Below are positions 47,411 through 61,000 of a stretch of DNA of 64,000 nucleotides, piece by piece. This DNA is from Azolla caroliniana (lineage: Eukaryota; Polypodiophyta), in contig JBHGNT010000011.1 in the NCBI GenBank assembly GCA_043228905.1, forward strand, positions 20,150,001 to 20,214,000, read 5' to 3'. The position numbers and the translations under genes are program-made. How positions within the stretch are numbered: position 1 is the first letter of the stretch; each line of letters opens with the position of its first letter. Under the pieces are notes generated by a model that did no database searches, had not been told where the DNA came from, and saw only the letters and a list, made by a program, of their open reading frames with translations.

Positions 47411-47710
47411 CTAAACTAGCATCCATATGTGGGACTCGGGACCAGTATAATAACTTGGACCAACTCTTAGCATTGCATATGTTATATTTTGATTTGTAGC
47501 TTGATTGAATACTGCCACAAAAATGTCATGGTGCTAATTTATAACTTTACCAATATTGAGGGAACAACCACTAGAAAAGGTAGAGTTGGCTCCCACTATG
47601 GCCCAATCAATATGGGCACTCTCTCCAAGATAGTGCACTTTTGAATCTCCAATGAAGCTACTCCAAATAAGCAGTTGTTCCTCAATCTATTCTTGAAGGC
47701 TATTGGGATC
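47411..47710 (-). pseudogene. Decayed coding-like segment of unknown family
   Basis: On the minus strand one frame reads about 100 codons with protein-like composition (LIWSSFIGDSKVHYLGESA, then WAIVGANSTFSSGCSLNIG and ITYAMLRVGPSYYTGPESH), broken by two in-frame TAG codons and ended by a third. I do not recognise the family. The complexity suggests a former exon or element-encoded protein. Confidence 0.4.
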
Positions 47711-48047
47711 TCTAACTAAGAGGATTGAATGTTTAAGCCAAATGCTAATATCTTGGTGACGTAGAACTTGCTAACGATGGCAAATTTAGTAAGGCTTTCC
47801 CTAATGGATCACTAGATTATAGAATACGCATTTTCACCAATAGATCAAGATGGTTACAATTGTTGGATCTAGATAATGTATTATGCTCAAAAAGGAAAAT
47901 TCCCAACAAGGCAACATGTGATAAGGTTGGATTATTGTTCTCATAATATTGTTGGTCAAATTAGGATTATCGCCTATTGGGGGTTGAATTGGGCTCTCAA
48001 CTACAGTCAGTTGGATGAAACATATCAAAACCAATTATAGTAAGAAG

Positions 48048-48520
48048 GTGAGGATTTTTTTGACTCATTTTTTGATTGTTAGTACAAGTTTTTAGCGGTA
48101 AGCAACGAAAATCATGAGATAATCGGAGATAGCGAGATGGTGGATGTGGACATGAGGAAGCTGGTTTTCTGTTTTATGATTAGGATGAGTGATGTTGGTG
48201 TGGGGGTTGAAGCAAATTATTATGAGAAGGTGAGAATTTTTTTTACTCAATTTTTGCCTTTAGGATTTTAGCGGTAAGCGGCAGAAATCCTAAGATAATC
48301 GGAGATAGCGAGATGGTGGATGTGGACATGAGGAAGCTGGTTTTTTGTTTTGTGATTAGGATGAGTGATATTGGTGTGGGGGTTATTTGTAGAGGACCTC
48401 AAGTTGGTGGTAAGCGGTGAGATGGTTGATGCTAACCGAAGGAAGCATAATTTTGTTTTGTGATAAGGATGAGTGAAGATGGTGTGGGGGTTGAAGCATA
48501 TTTGTTTGAGGTGATAAGGA
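48048..48520 (+). repeat. Tandem array, about 2.5 units of about 182 bp
   Basis: Units start near 48048 and 48230 with GTGAG(G/A)ATTTTTTT. They share AGATAATCGGAGATAGCGAG, ATGGTGGATGTGGACATGAG and GATTAGGATGAGTGAT. A third, shorter and more diverged unit follows from about 48389. Related words occur at 37.6 kb. Confidence 0.8.
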
Positions 48521-51500
48521 CATAGATCTTTTTGTTTTATAGGTTGATGATTGTGGTGATGAGGATTGTTTTCATGTCTTTAACTGCAGTAGTTGCAGAA
48601 GGTCTTCACGGCCAAAATTTGCCAAGCAGCTTGAGTGATTGGACCAATACAAATGCATTCTATGATGGGTTGACTATACATGCTCAAATTGTTGAAGACA
48701 ATTTTAATGGGTAATAAGCAATAACTAGTGGACAACCAAGTTAGAGATGTTGGTCCCCGATTCTATCACCTTATATGTAGTCTCCTAGCTTGCCGTAGCA
48801 AAGGTGTTATTGCCAAAGGCCGAGAGTTGTATTCATGGATTATAATTATCCTTATCTTGCCAAATGTCATCACTTATATTTGGTCTTTTCTTTAATTATA
48901 TATACTTGTGGAGATGAAATATTATTATATACTATTTGTATAGTGCCTCTGGCCTTTTTAATTTTAATATCAATGGAGTATATGTTTTATGGGGGGGGGA
49001 GAAAAACATATCAAAACCAAATGTCTCTGCGTCATGACAATCATCAATGTGAATGTCTAACTTTTGCTTTCCAATTTGCCAATAAAGCTCGTTAGAGTGC
49101 ATGTGTGGAGTGTTTGTTGAAGTTTCTAGAATAGTGTACAAGAAATAAAGAGATCGGGTACCAATTAGGTCCCTCAATTAGAAAATGGCGGAACGAGCAT
49201 GCCTAAGAACCTTACTCATGCATGAGACATTGAAATATAGTTGTAGGTACAATTAAAGAGTCCGAGGACAATAAGCTTTTAAAATAAAGACTTGCTTATG
49301 CATTTAGGGTTCAAAACTCCCATTTTACCTATTGATTCAGGAGAGCAGTGCTTGACAAGTCACAAGACATCATAGCATGGTTGTCAATAGAAAACCATCA
49401 AATCATGATGAAATGTAGTTTTTTAAGTGAATAAGCTTTGTATTACATCCATGTAACATCCAATATGAGGTAGTACACCAAGCAATAATTAAGAACATTA
49501 GCTTGCCCATAAAATAGTGGTAAATAGTGATAGATTCCTCGATTGTTGTATCTGCTCCGAGATAACACCTTCGATTACTCCTAAGGTAATCGAGTCAAGG
49601 GGTCGTGGTACGTAGTAGTGGGCAAGAACCCCGAGATTGAACGACTAGTTAATTACAGAAAACGGTTGGCCAAAACCGGCCTTGTAAATTGTACTTGAAA
49701 CTAAGATAGCAAATCGAAATGACACAGATAGAGGCTTGGCCAGATTAGACCCACAAAGATAAATACATTAATAGATTCAGGTACAACGATTACACAGCTC
49801 ACGCCCGGAGTTCTATTCTCATACAATCGGGTAGATAACAGTAAATCTCTCTAGACTAGGGTATCCCTCCTTGATTCCTCGATGACCAATTTACTAAGTT
49901 TAGTTGGATGTTGTGCATTGCACGTTGTATCTCCATGAGAAGGGCAACATCAATTACGACAAAAACCAAGTTAGTTACAAGTACGGTATGAAAGCTAGAT
50001 ACATCCATTAGATTCTCTCATTAAAGAAAGTGACTTTTTCCTCATATGATGCACCTACAGGTTTGATCCAAAGCTAGGGGGTTGTAAGCACCAATGTAAG
50101 GTATCTTCCACATATTCGTGTTTGCAAAGATCCAATCCAACTAATAGTTGAGGATGGATCTCCTTGGTGCTCAACCTCTAATGTATGTATACATAACTTC
50201 AATGTAGGAAAAAAAAACACAATATCATTCCAAATAACAATCATGACAAACAAAGGCCGAGAGAGAAATTTGACGTTCAATATACTCACATAGCAGTTGT
50301 AGGCATGGTGATACATTCATGAGGTACTAGAGATGTATTGGCTCAATGTCCTTCTAAAAGTAGATGGTGCCTCAAGTACATTTATAGGGTTATTCTTGGC
50401 ACAAACCCAAGGGCCAACATAATATGTATTGACCCGCTCATGTGGCATCCCCAACCATGAGAGACCACGAGAAAATGAATGGGAGATAGGCAAATGACCA
50501 AAGGATGGAGTATGCTATGCATCTATCTAGATCAAGTAGAGAAATTTGAGTCAAGTGAGGCAAGATCTTGGCATGTATGTAAAACTATCCACAATGTTAT
50601 CGAAGACACCTCCAACAATCCCCCCATTAAATAAAAGTTATTGTAATGATCTAATAACAATAAATTCCGCTAACAAAAACGCTATGTATCATTATTTCAT
50701 AATAAGAAGTCAAGAGCCCCACATTGTAAAATAGGAGTTATTATAATTCTATTATTTATTTATTTCGTAAAAGATTTTCAAAGGCTTTCCTTCAAGTTTG
50801 GTTTGTTTTTTTATATATCTCTATTTTTTATTTTGCATTGCCTTCTTTCCCCTCTCTATGTTGATTGCCTAAGGCCTTTTACTTTTTCGTTGTTTTAACT
50901 GGTGAGACAATTGATGGACATGGACATTGCAGTATTGATATGGGATTTGCCATCTAGCATCTAGCACCCATAGTTCATTGTGAGGTTTTTATGAAAAGAT
51001 CCTAGTCACTTTCAAAGATTTCAAACCCTTTTATTGTCAGTTTTTTTGTGTGGTGTTGTTTAAAACCGTGTACCTTCATCAACGAGATACATGCCCATGC
51101 CTTGCATAATTGAACTTACTTGATCATCTTCACATTGTCCTCTCAAGCCTTCGAGGGAAAAATATCCTTCTAGCCTTAGAGCCTCGATTTGAGCAACATA
51201 ATCATATTATGTTGCAACCTAATATTATTAGGTGCTCTACATATGTAGTTTGTAACATATAATTTAGTTTCATACAATTGCCTTGATGCATCGTAATTAA
51301 TTTGTTTAATATTTTAAAGTTTTCATCATGACAAATTAATTTGATCTAAATAGGCAAAATAATAATTTGATTCAACTACATTATAATTACAATGCAACCT
51401 TAGATTCCACCATAAAAAAATAGTTTTTTCCACATGTTACATCATAATTAGTATTATTATACCAAAATTAAGGTACATAATAATCTACTTCAGAGCTTCC
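48521..51500. other. Repeat-rich intergenic DNA
   Basis: The end of the element related to 37.6 kb appears at about 48930-48995 (run of G at 48992-48999). From 49560 to 49890 base composition shifts to less AT-rich, without a recognisable frame. No gene supported. Confidence 0.45.
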
Positions 51501-51790
51501 ATTTAATAACACACACATTAGTAGCTCCTTTTTTGGAAAAATACAAATAAGGCACGCACTTCACCTTTTCTTTTTCAATTTCTCTAGGGTTAGGTTTAAT
51601 GTTAGAGATTATTTCTAATGTAAGCATGAAATAATGAAATAAATGATAGATCGATATGAAAAAGAGAGAGAGAAAGAAGGGTGCCGATTCACCTGACCAC
51701 CCCTAAGCTAAGGGATCAAGATGGACTCGAGCCTTGGTTGGCATCCCATAACACCACCATGGCATCAAGTCATACTTGGTATCAGCGCAC
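51500..51790 (+). mobile_element. Possible LTR-retrotransposon remnant with primer-binding site
   Basis: TGGTATCAGCGC at 51777-51788 differs by one base from TGGTATCAGAGC, the initiator-Met tRNA primer-binding site placed just after the 5' LTR in plant Copia/Gypsy elements. Upstream sequence with CACCACCATGGCATC would be the LTR end. I found neither the LTR start, a second LTR nor gag-pol, so this is a remnant at most; the left boundary given is nominal. Confidence 0.4.
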
Positions 51791-52591
51791 TCACTACAAG
51801 AGCATGTTCACCATAACATCATTGTCTCAATGTAGTCGAATAAGATGACTAATGAGGGTAGCTAGGCCTCGTACGTATAGCCAAACCGAAAGCCCCCAAG
51901 CAAGTTCACACTTGGCCCTAATGGATTGTGTAATGGATTGTCTCAATTCCTAGGATTGAAAGTAATCCTCCCTCCTTACCACTCTCGATTAACCCTCACA
52001 CGTTATCCTTGTGTGTAGAATACTATGGTACAACTTACCACAGGATCGCCCTTTATTTTTCTATGGATTGGTTATTCTCTATATTATGAACTATTGAAGA
52101 ATATAATAGATACACTTCAGATACATAGTGGTACAATGAATATCTTCTATATTCTTGTTCAATGACACCATGGGTCAACATTTTTCTTAATTAGCATGGC
52201 TCAATTTTTTCATTACGTTGCTTGTTCTACGATATCTAAAACATACATTATACAATCATGCATAGAAACGTACACATAAGATTGTTATTGTCCTTTCACC
52301 CCTATACACTCTCTATATATACCAATGATTATATTGAGAAGTGTGTGTGAAAAACACTATAATGGTACCACTGCTAAATGAGTAGTTGGACATGTTGAAT
52401 CACCAATTGGTAAGATGAATTCTCTCTCTCTCTCTCTTGGTGAAAACACACAATTATATTAATAAATGTGTGTAAAAAACACTACTTACAATAGGTGTGA
52501 CAATGGAGTATGGTCACCCATCAACTACACTACACGGGTAGTGGAACATGTTGAATTGCCAATAGGCAAGATGAACACTCCACCAAGGAAA

Positions 52592-52640
<49 letters not shown>

Positions 52641-53257
52641 TTGGGGAAGAATTTAAAGATGTGCTTATTTCACTTTATTCATGAAAGGATAGCCAAATCG
52701 AGATATATATTAACCTATGGAGCTACATGGTAATAAAAAAGGAGTATTATATATCAAGCAATCTGGAGTACGAAAGTAACATATGACACTCTTGATTCAC
52801 CATGTTGTGGGGTCACCATTACTAATCATTCTTTGCTTTGGTTGTTCAGCTTGGTGCATGATCGTGATCCTTCAAGATATTTGGTTCAACGTAGAAACAC
52901 ATGGTTATGAAATCCATGGATATGACCCATGGAAATGAGACCAATGTCTCCAAGTTTAGAAAATATGAACACTAAGAAAAGTGTAGCGACCACATGACAA
53001 GAGAGCATTTTGATGGTCTCGCTCTCTCAATCGAGTGTCAAGTGGAGTCTAGCCAAGGGACAGTTATTTCCATTTCATATATTCTTGAATGTTAAGTCAA
53101 GCCAAAATCATTTCATTTCTTGTTTGTACGTCAAAGTCAAGTCAAGCAATTTCATTTCTTCTGTTTATGTTACTCTGAACTTTGAAGTAAAAAGTCAAGT
53201 TTTTTCTCTTCCCCCTTTCTGCTTGTTTCTTTTCTTCTTTTTTCCTTCAGAGCTTCC
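51791..53257. other. Intergenic and BRK1 promoter
   Basis: A CT run followed by a CA run (about 52600-52640). The final 200-250 bases before 53258 are pyrimidine-rich and probably the BRK1 5' leader. Confidence 0.5.
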
Positions 53258-54119
53258 ATGTCTGCGAACAGTGAAACTGTGCGGATGAAGCTTGCTGTGC
53301 AGGCGGACTGGGACAACAAGCACTTCTCCAATTCTCTCTCTCTGCACGTCAAGCGCCTCTTCGAGTTCGTTCTGCAGTTCGGTAGTGACCTCTCTATCTC
53401 CCCCCCCCCTATTGTTTCATTTATTGGAAAACTAGAAAACCCTAGATCTATTCAAATAATTGCTCGTTTTGAGTCGCGCATTGCTCTTTGAACCAGATCG
53501 TTTTCTTTTCTCGTAGCAGATTTTCTTCTTCTTCTTCTTCTTCTTCTCTCTCTCTCTCTGTCGGTGAATCCAGTTCCATCGGTTAGACGTCTGGAAACCT
53601 AGCTTTGGTCATGAATGATTGTCTCTTGCATTCTAATGTTCATTTTAGAAGCATTCGCTCATTTTTTTCTTGTAATGTAGCGTTCATTCTTCTAAATATT
53701 TTTCTTTCTTGTGATGCCTCTTTTGTTCTTTATTGAACAGATCCTTCTTTTTTGTTGTGCACGGGTCTGCATTTCTCGTTTTCGATCAATCTGTTGTAGT
53801 ATATAACGCTGTTCTGTAATGCACCATTCTTTTTCATGTAATGGATCAGTCGTTCTTTTTTGTGACAGATCTCCTTTGTTTTGTGATAGCCGTTCTTCCA
53901 TCCTTTCTTCAGATGGATCGTTCTTTATTTATTCTTTCTCATGATGTATTCTTTCTTATGATGGATCTGACTGTGTTTTGTTTTCTGTCAGAGTCTACCA
54001 CCAGAGGTAAACTTGCCAAGCTAAACGAGAAGTTGACGCTTATAGAGAGACAGCTCGAGTTTCTCGAAGCTCAAGCCAGCTCTGCAAATGAAGGATTCAT
54101 AGGAGAAAGAGAAGAATGA
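53258..54119 (+). CDS. BRK1: BRICK1 subunit of the SCAR/WAVE complex
   Basis: BRK1 is the small coiled-coil subunit (HSPC300) of the SCAR/WAVE complex, which activates ARP2/3 actin nucleation; in plants it shapes epidermal lobes and tip growth. Exons 53258-53381 and 53992-54119; the split codon (G+AG) rebuilds Glu at the conserved junction QF-ESTT. 83 aa, the usual family size. Conserved blocks: AVQADWDNKHF, SLHVKRLFEFVLQFEST, KLAKLNEKLTLIERQLEFLE. The N-terminal 12 residues and the tail (NEGFIGEREE) are divergent, as usual. ATG 53258 is the only start giving a family-length N-terminus in this frame. Confidence 0.95.
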
Positions 54120-57100
54120 GAATAATTTTTCTCGTCTCCGTTTTCCTTGCTCACGTTTTACCTGGTAAGCAGAACTTCTTGGGCTCCTGTCACGGAAAAC
54201 CATTTACATCCTTACGAGTGAAATAATATGGTTTGAGTCTCGGTATCGTGTGCGCATAGCTAGTTCTCCATTTATATTATCCATCATGGTACAGTTCTTA
54301 CTGACCAGAATGTATTGATTGTTATCAGGAACAATAATGTTTCTGCCAATCTTTTGTTGTATCAGATAGCCTACGGTTTTGCCTTTGTTGTGGACAGTAT
54401 TGATCATGGTATAAAATGACTATCTTACTGTCATTATTAGTATGTTTTGATAGCGTTTCTGTAAGCACACTGCAAGTAAATGATTATGTTCGGATGAATT
54501 TAGTATTAAAAGGTCCATTACGAACATCTCTAGTAATCATCTGTCTGTCATAATACAGCTTTTCTGGTTCTCTGAGCATACATCCTACAAGTCAAAAGGT
54601 TATGCTTTGTTTCCTGCAATTTTGAAAGGGCTATTATGAGATCTCTAGTAATGATCCAACTTGATACATTTCTCATGGTGATTATCATCAGGATTGATAG
54701 TGCTGTGTATCAATGTTATATTGTGTCATTGCCGGTGCTTTGTTGCAAACTTCCTGAAAAATGAGTGCAATTTTTGTCACCGTAGTTTGGTGTTAGATTT
54801 CAACCAAATTATTTCATTGATTCAATCGTATGATGGGGTGTCATCCCACAATCTGTATGTGTTGCAAAACTGAAGTAACAGGGTTACATTAAAAATGTGG
54901 ACACAGTTTCTAATGAATGTTATGTGTTATGTACTACAAACATGAGTTCAAATGTTTGACGTTGAATTATTGTACTGCATAGTTTTACAATATATGATGA
55001 TTAGATAATTTATTTGCTTCCTTTATGTTCTTCCTGCAGCTAATTTACCTTTTCCTGAGATGTAAATAGATGTGATAGTATTGTTGCTTCAAGGAACTGA
55101 ATGCAGTAAAATTGCTTCTACATAAAGCTATTTCACAGTTGCTTGCTGGTTTGCTTAAACCTAACCATTACACACGATGCCCTCAAAAGTCAGTCTGGGG
55201 ATGATAATAGCACAATAAACTGTGGGCAATTGTACGTGCATAATTTGTCCACTGTAGATTTTTGAGCCAACTAATTTATGTAGAGGCATTGCCAATGACT
55301 TTGCATATTCAAATCCACAAATTGGATTAGTGTGTTAGTAGTTTGAGATGCAGGAATAAACTTATATAAAATAAATCCTCAATATGATGATGATAACATT
55401 ATGTAGTGGAAGCCAAAAGCTTGCTTAGACCTATCTTCTAGGGTGTATTTGTAACTTATGTAAGGCCTCTTCTAGATGGACACAAGGCACAAATGGTTTA
55501 AGAGATCGAATGAGGGGTCACAAGTGGTCACACTACTTGAGCTACACATAGACAATTTGCTAATGATGAAAATTCAATCATCCAATGTGTTATCTATTAC
55601 ACTCACAATGATCTTACCATAAAATGGAACGAGAATGCTCACTCATATTTTTAAAAAATTCAAGGGAATACATTCCCATGTCATCCAAACCTAAGAAGGA
55701 ATTTTCTTTCCATCTCACTCAATAGTCATGATATTGAATGGAGCAAAAAAGAAGAATAGCTTGAGCAATACCGCATCAACATGGTTTGTCCAATCAAGAA
55801 CCCAAAGACGATAATATGAGATGTTTACAATTGCCATCCAATACTTCCCACAACCAATCATCCTATGCAGCAATTATGTTCAACTTGGGAATACCATCCT
55901 CTTAAGCACACATGTACTTACAAATATGTACGCATCTGTGCTCTCTACGCAGGTGCGTTACATGCAATGTTATTTATTAAACTCATAACCCCCATGTGGT
56001 TTATTTGAGACGCATTGAAATAATATTTTGGATCCCATCGGTTCTCTTACAGGCCTCTCAAGAACTTTAATACACGCCTGCATCATCATCTCTCTCTGCC
56101 TTCCCTCTCTCCCTCTGGCCCAAGCTTGGGAGAGAGAAAAAAGGGATGGAGTGAAAGAGATTGAGGTTCAAGTGCAAGAGGAAGATTTAAAGAGAAGAAA
56201 GATAGATGGGATGACATGAACTTTTGAGCTACTCCTACATTAAGTGAGAAGCTCAAGCAAACATGTCGCTTTTTACATTACTTTCAGGATGAAAGCGATA
56301 AAGGCATTATTGGTATAGCATTGTGGATGAAGAGTCCAAACATATTGCAAAACCTGCCCTTTAAAAGAGTTTCAACACAAGTTGAATTTGAGCAATTCAA
56401 CACTGTTTTGGAGACAACCAATGGCACATGATTGCAAACAAATTATTTTAGAAGAAGGGATTTTATTATCCTTATCTTGATGTGAAGCATAACCTATGTG
56501 ACAATATTGAAACATTTCCATGCAGTATGTGGAATTGATGAGAGAGGGAGTTTAAACTCTTTAGAGACTTGCATACTTTTCATGTAGCACGTGTGAAATC
56601 AATGAGGCAAAGAGAGAGAGCCGGTCAGTCCTTTAGTTGAGATACTTATGTGAACTATTTTAAGACTTAGGTTGCTAATCCAAGGCACTGATGTGGAATG
56701 TCGTTCTGGAAGTACTGTTTTGATTGAACTTACAACCTTATGTTGACAGCAAAATACTTCACCCATATAAGAGAGAGGGGGGGGCAATGAATAGCGTTCA
56801 TATCCTAGAGAGCATACATATGAGGTTCAGAGATGAGTCTTCAGGATGTATTGAACATGAAGGTGCGAGATGTTAGTCCATTGTAAAGGATGTAATAACA
56901 CTGCTATAATTTTCTTTGTTAGTGTTAGTATGAGGTTAAAATTAATTACCAATTGTTAAGTCAATTGATTAGTCAAATGTTTCAACAATTAAATCAAGCT
57001 AGCTTCAATTATTGATAATTATTACCCTCGAGATGGTATCAAAACAAAATTTTACACCGTGTCAAAGGGTATGTTTGTCAACTCACCCTACTCTGGTGAA

Positions 57101-58077
57101 GCGGCACCCATTAAAATCTTACAGTACGCCATATATCTCATGACCATAACAAGAAGATCACTTCATCATGGTATAGACCTGTCTGTTTGCTCCCTAGGTT
57201 GATGAAAACCATTACTAACATTATACAAATTTCAACCATCGTAGCAGAGGCACAAATCATTGGCACTTGCCATTATCTAGTTTTTCTAACAATCACAGTT
57301 ATATCTGTACATACATTTACGAGTACTACAACAGCAAGGATTCCACCATTACAGATACGTAGATTTCTAGAAGATTCCAATAGATCTTTCAAATCCCATG
57401 TGAAACTTAACAAGAATACTAGTATCCCACAAATTGGAACACTCATAGCAGAACCACACATCTTTCAAATTTCGATATTTCGATAGAAATGGAATTTTGG
57501 AAACAAACAAATCACAAATGTTTAGAGATTTGGCTGTATTTGCAATTAAATAATAATGAAGTACCAAAAATTATAAATTGCTTTAGGTTTCTTTGCAAAG
57601 TCCAAACAAAAATGAGGAGACTTCCGTACCCCATTTCAACTCCATAAATATTAAAAAATTGATCTACTTTCCAAGTCATTCCTTTAAGCTTAAGGAGAAT
57701 ATGTACATATTATATACAAGTCCTAGATTGATGATTAGGGTCACCTACCTATAGGATTCAACTAAATACCTCAATACTTTTACATATAGAAGTTAATGAT
57801 CTCTTCACTCTTTTTTCTATAATCTGGAGTATGGCTGAAACCATCTTCCAAATACACCGAACCCAAGTGTTGGTACCGAGTGTCCAATTCTGTTGTGCAA
57901 TGTACTGTTTTAGAAAGAATAAAACAGTTGTATGTTTTCGTTTTTTGATCCAATTGGAATTGATTCTCCAGTGCATAACATACATTTTCCCTTCTCTACA
58001 GCTCCATGTATGCAGATACAATCATTGTATCACAGAGTTGGTACCAGTGCCCCAAATAGTATTTTGTTGCAATTTTC
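54120..58077. other. Long intergenic stretch
   Basis: BRK1 3' flank, then AT-rich DNA with no gene I can support up to the CIPK stop codon. Short open frames (56028-56219, 57187-57486) show no domain features. A seven-G run lies near 56776. Confidence 0.5.
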
Positions 58078-61000
58078 TTATCCATCCATATCCACTTCAC
58101 TATTCCACACTATGTCCTTCAGACCCGTCCGAAAATTCTCACAAAACTACATCATTCAGGGTAAACACTAAAAATCAAAAAGTTCCATTTCACAAAAGGG
58201 TGCACTATATATGCAAATATATTTACAGCTGTGATTATATTATTATATATCATATAATTCACATACCTTATGATACTCCAAGGTATCTCCGTCAGCCTTT
58301 CTTACTTCAACCATGAAGAGTGTAGGTGCAACCTCGAAGACCTATTTAAATAACAAGTTACTTAAAATAAAAAAAGAAGAATTTGAGAATTGTATTGTAA
58401 TTAATACCCCAAAATGGTGTATTAATAAATACCTCGGTTGCAATGGATAGATGACCTTTCCTACCGGTTTCTGCCCCTTTAAATTTCATCTGATAGCAAA
58501 TCGTGCTATTAGTATATCATCCACAAGCATTATAATCTAGCATAAAATAAAGACAATTTACATGGCAGTGAGGGGAGGCCTACTACAATGAAATCTTACA
58601 AAATTAGGGTAAGTTGTACGACATACAATATACCCTCTTTACCGTGATTAGGTATATCATGGACCCTTTAAACTTGATAAAGTATTGTCTCTAGTACAAC
58701 GGACTAAGTCATTCACTGACAATATACCCTCTTTATCTTGATTAGGAATATACAGTCTCTTATACAAGGACCCTTTGACTTCACATACTGTAACGAATGT
58801 CTCATCATCAACTATTTTACTGGAGACTTTACCTTGTAGTTTTGTTTTTGTACATTAAAACCAAGCGGCTTTGCAGTTTCCTCCATCTTTGATATTATCT
58901 CTGGTGCAGGATGTTTTGATGTAAACCGACTCTCTTGTTTCGGCTCCTATATACAACAATGAATTTTATTAATAATGATGCTTTGCAAAAGGTGTATGCA
59001 TTCTATAGGCATGTGTATGTATGCACAGACATGGGAATCTATTAATAATGATACTTTGCAAGGATAAAGGTATGTATACGCCAGGCATGTATATGTATAT
59101 AATTTGTGTAAATTTGGATATATACTATAGGTGATGGTGTGTATATGTAGAGACAGGTATATGTACATGTATAACAAATTTGAATATATAAATATATATA
59201 TATATACTTATTTATTCATTCATTTAATTATTTATCTATGCATGTATATAGAGTACACATCCCCACAAATTTCAACCCAAAGAAAAAAGACCACTAAATG
59301 ATTCTCAAGAGAACCTGCTTCTTTTCAAATAATCCTGATAGATTCAACCCTTTGTTTAAAGAGATGAGCTCAAATGCATTCAATAATGTCGGCTTGGAAC
59401 TCTTCAGCTCTTTTTGTTCCGTAACCAGGCATTCCTGAATACATCAAAGAGAAGGCAAACAAGTTAATAAAATAAATAGGAATTTAAGTTATTCTGTTAC
59501 TTTTTCTGCAAATTTGAAATCTGTTATTAAATTCCTACGGAAAAATAAAGTTACATTGTTATAATTATAATTATTGTTCTCCCAAGTCATTTCAATGTAT
59601 ACCTAGGAAAAAAATAACAATGTTAAGAAGGTATAGGATTGGGAAAGCCAAAGAAACCAGAGCTTACAGTCGATTCACTAAACACGGCATTGACATCATC
59701 TAGGTTAATATTCTGAGTCACCGCCTGCTTTTCAGGTTTGTAGCCTTTTCGAAACCATGGATCTTCAAGTATTTGTGGGATTGTAATTCGCTGAAAAAAC
59801 AAATCAATGCATGTAGTCTAATAAGATAAATTGAAATGAACTTTATCTTTTATAGAAAAAAATAAAGCAAGATTTGACTAAATGGAGCAAAATTTGTCTT
59901 CTACATGTTTCGGATTTGGCGTTAAGATCCTTGAGATCAATCTCTTTGCTCCACTGGAGAACCACGATGGACATGTAAACTCTCCTTTGTAGACCTAAAA
60001 GGATAAAACAATAAACAACTGTTTTTATATATAAATTGGGAAAGATGCAACAGATCAGGACACGTATTAAATGAGGGTTTTTATATATAAATTGGGAAAG
60101 ATGAAACAGATCAGGATACATAAATCCTCCATACTTGAAAATAAAAAATATGTCTCATAATAATATTGATGGAAATACCTTTTTATATAGGTTAAGAAGA
60201 TTTTTGTCTTCAAATGGTAAGTATCCAGCCATTAGAACAAACAGAACCACTCCACAGGACCATAGATCAGCTTTTGCCCCATCATATCCTCTATCAACTA
60301 TAACCTGAAAATACACCGCATCGCAGGAAATCCAAAGAAAATATAAGAAAAAATTATATGAGTTTCCAGAAACAGATCTATGTTCATTCTTATACCTCTG
60401 GTGCAACATAATTGGGTGTACCACAAGTAGTATGAAGCAGTCCATCTTCCTGTTAAAATAATGTATTTGAGTAAAAAATGTACATAGATGAATGCACTAT
60501 ATAACCAATCTAGTGACTAGATATTACGGAGAGAATACAATTATGAAAAGATTTACTCATTAGTCGAAAGAAGTTCTATTACATCTAATATGCACTAATG
60601 TTAAGTTAGTCATTAGATTTGTTATGGGTATGTTAATAATAGATCTAATATTTCACACCATATTTATTTTCGTTCTTACCCTGCATTGCTGTGGCAAAGC
60701 ACTGAGACCAAAATCTGAAATTTTCAAATTCCCTTTGGAATCCAAAAGTAGATTTTCAGGCTGTAGACAGAAAGAAAAATTAAATCATAAGTAAAAAATG
60801 AGGGACTACAAGCTGATATTAGAATGTTTCGAAAAACCCAAGCCAAAAAATTATGGACGAACCTTAAGATCTCTGTGGAAAACCCCTCTACTATGGCAAT
60901 AATCCACAGCATTTATCAATTGATGGAAGTATTTCCTAGCTTCATCTTCCTTAAGCTTCCCATGACGATTCTGTTATATCAGACATCTTCAATGGTTATA

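Noticed and set aside
57831-58316. 161-codon plus-strand frame over the CIPK 3' end
   Set aside because: It is antisense to the last two CIPK exons and intron; cysteine- and histidine-rich by composition only.
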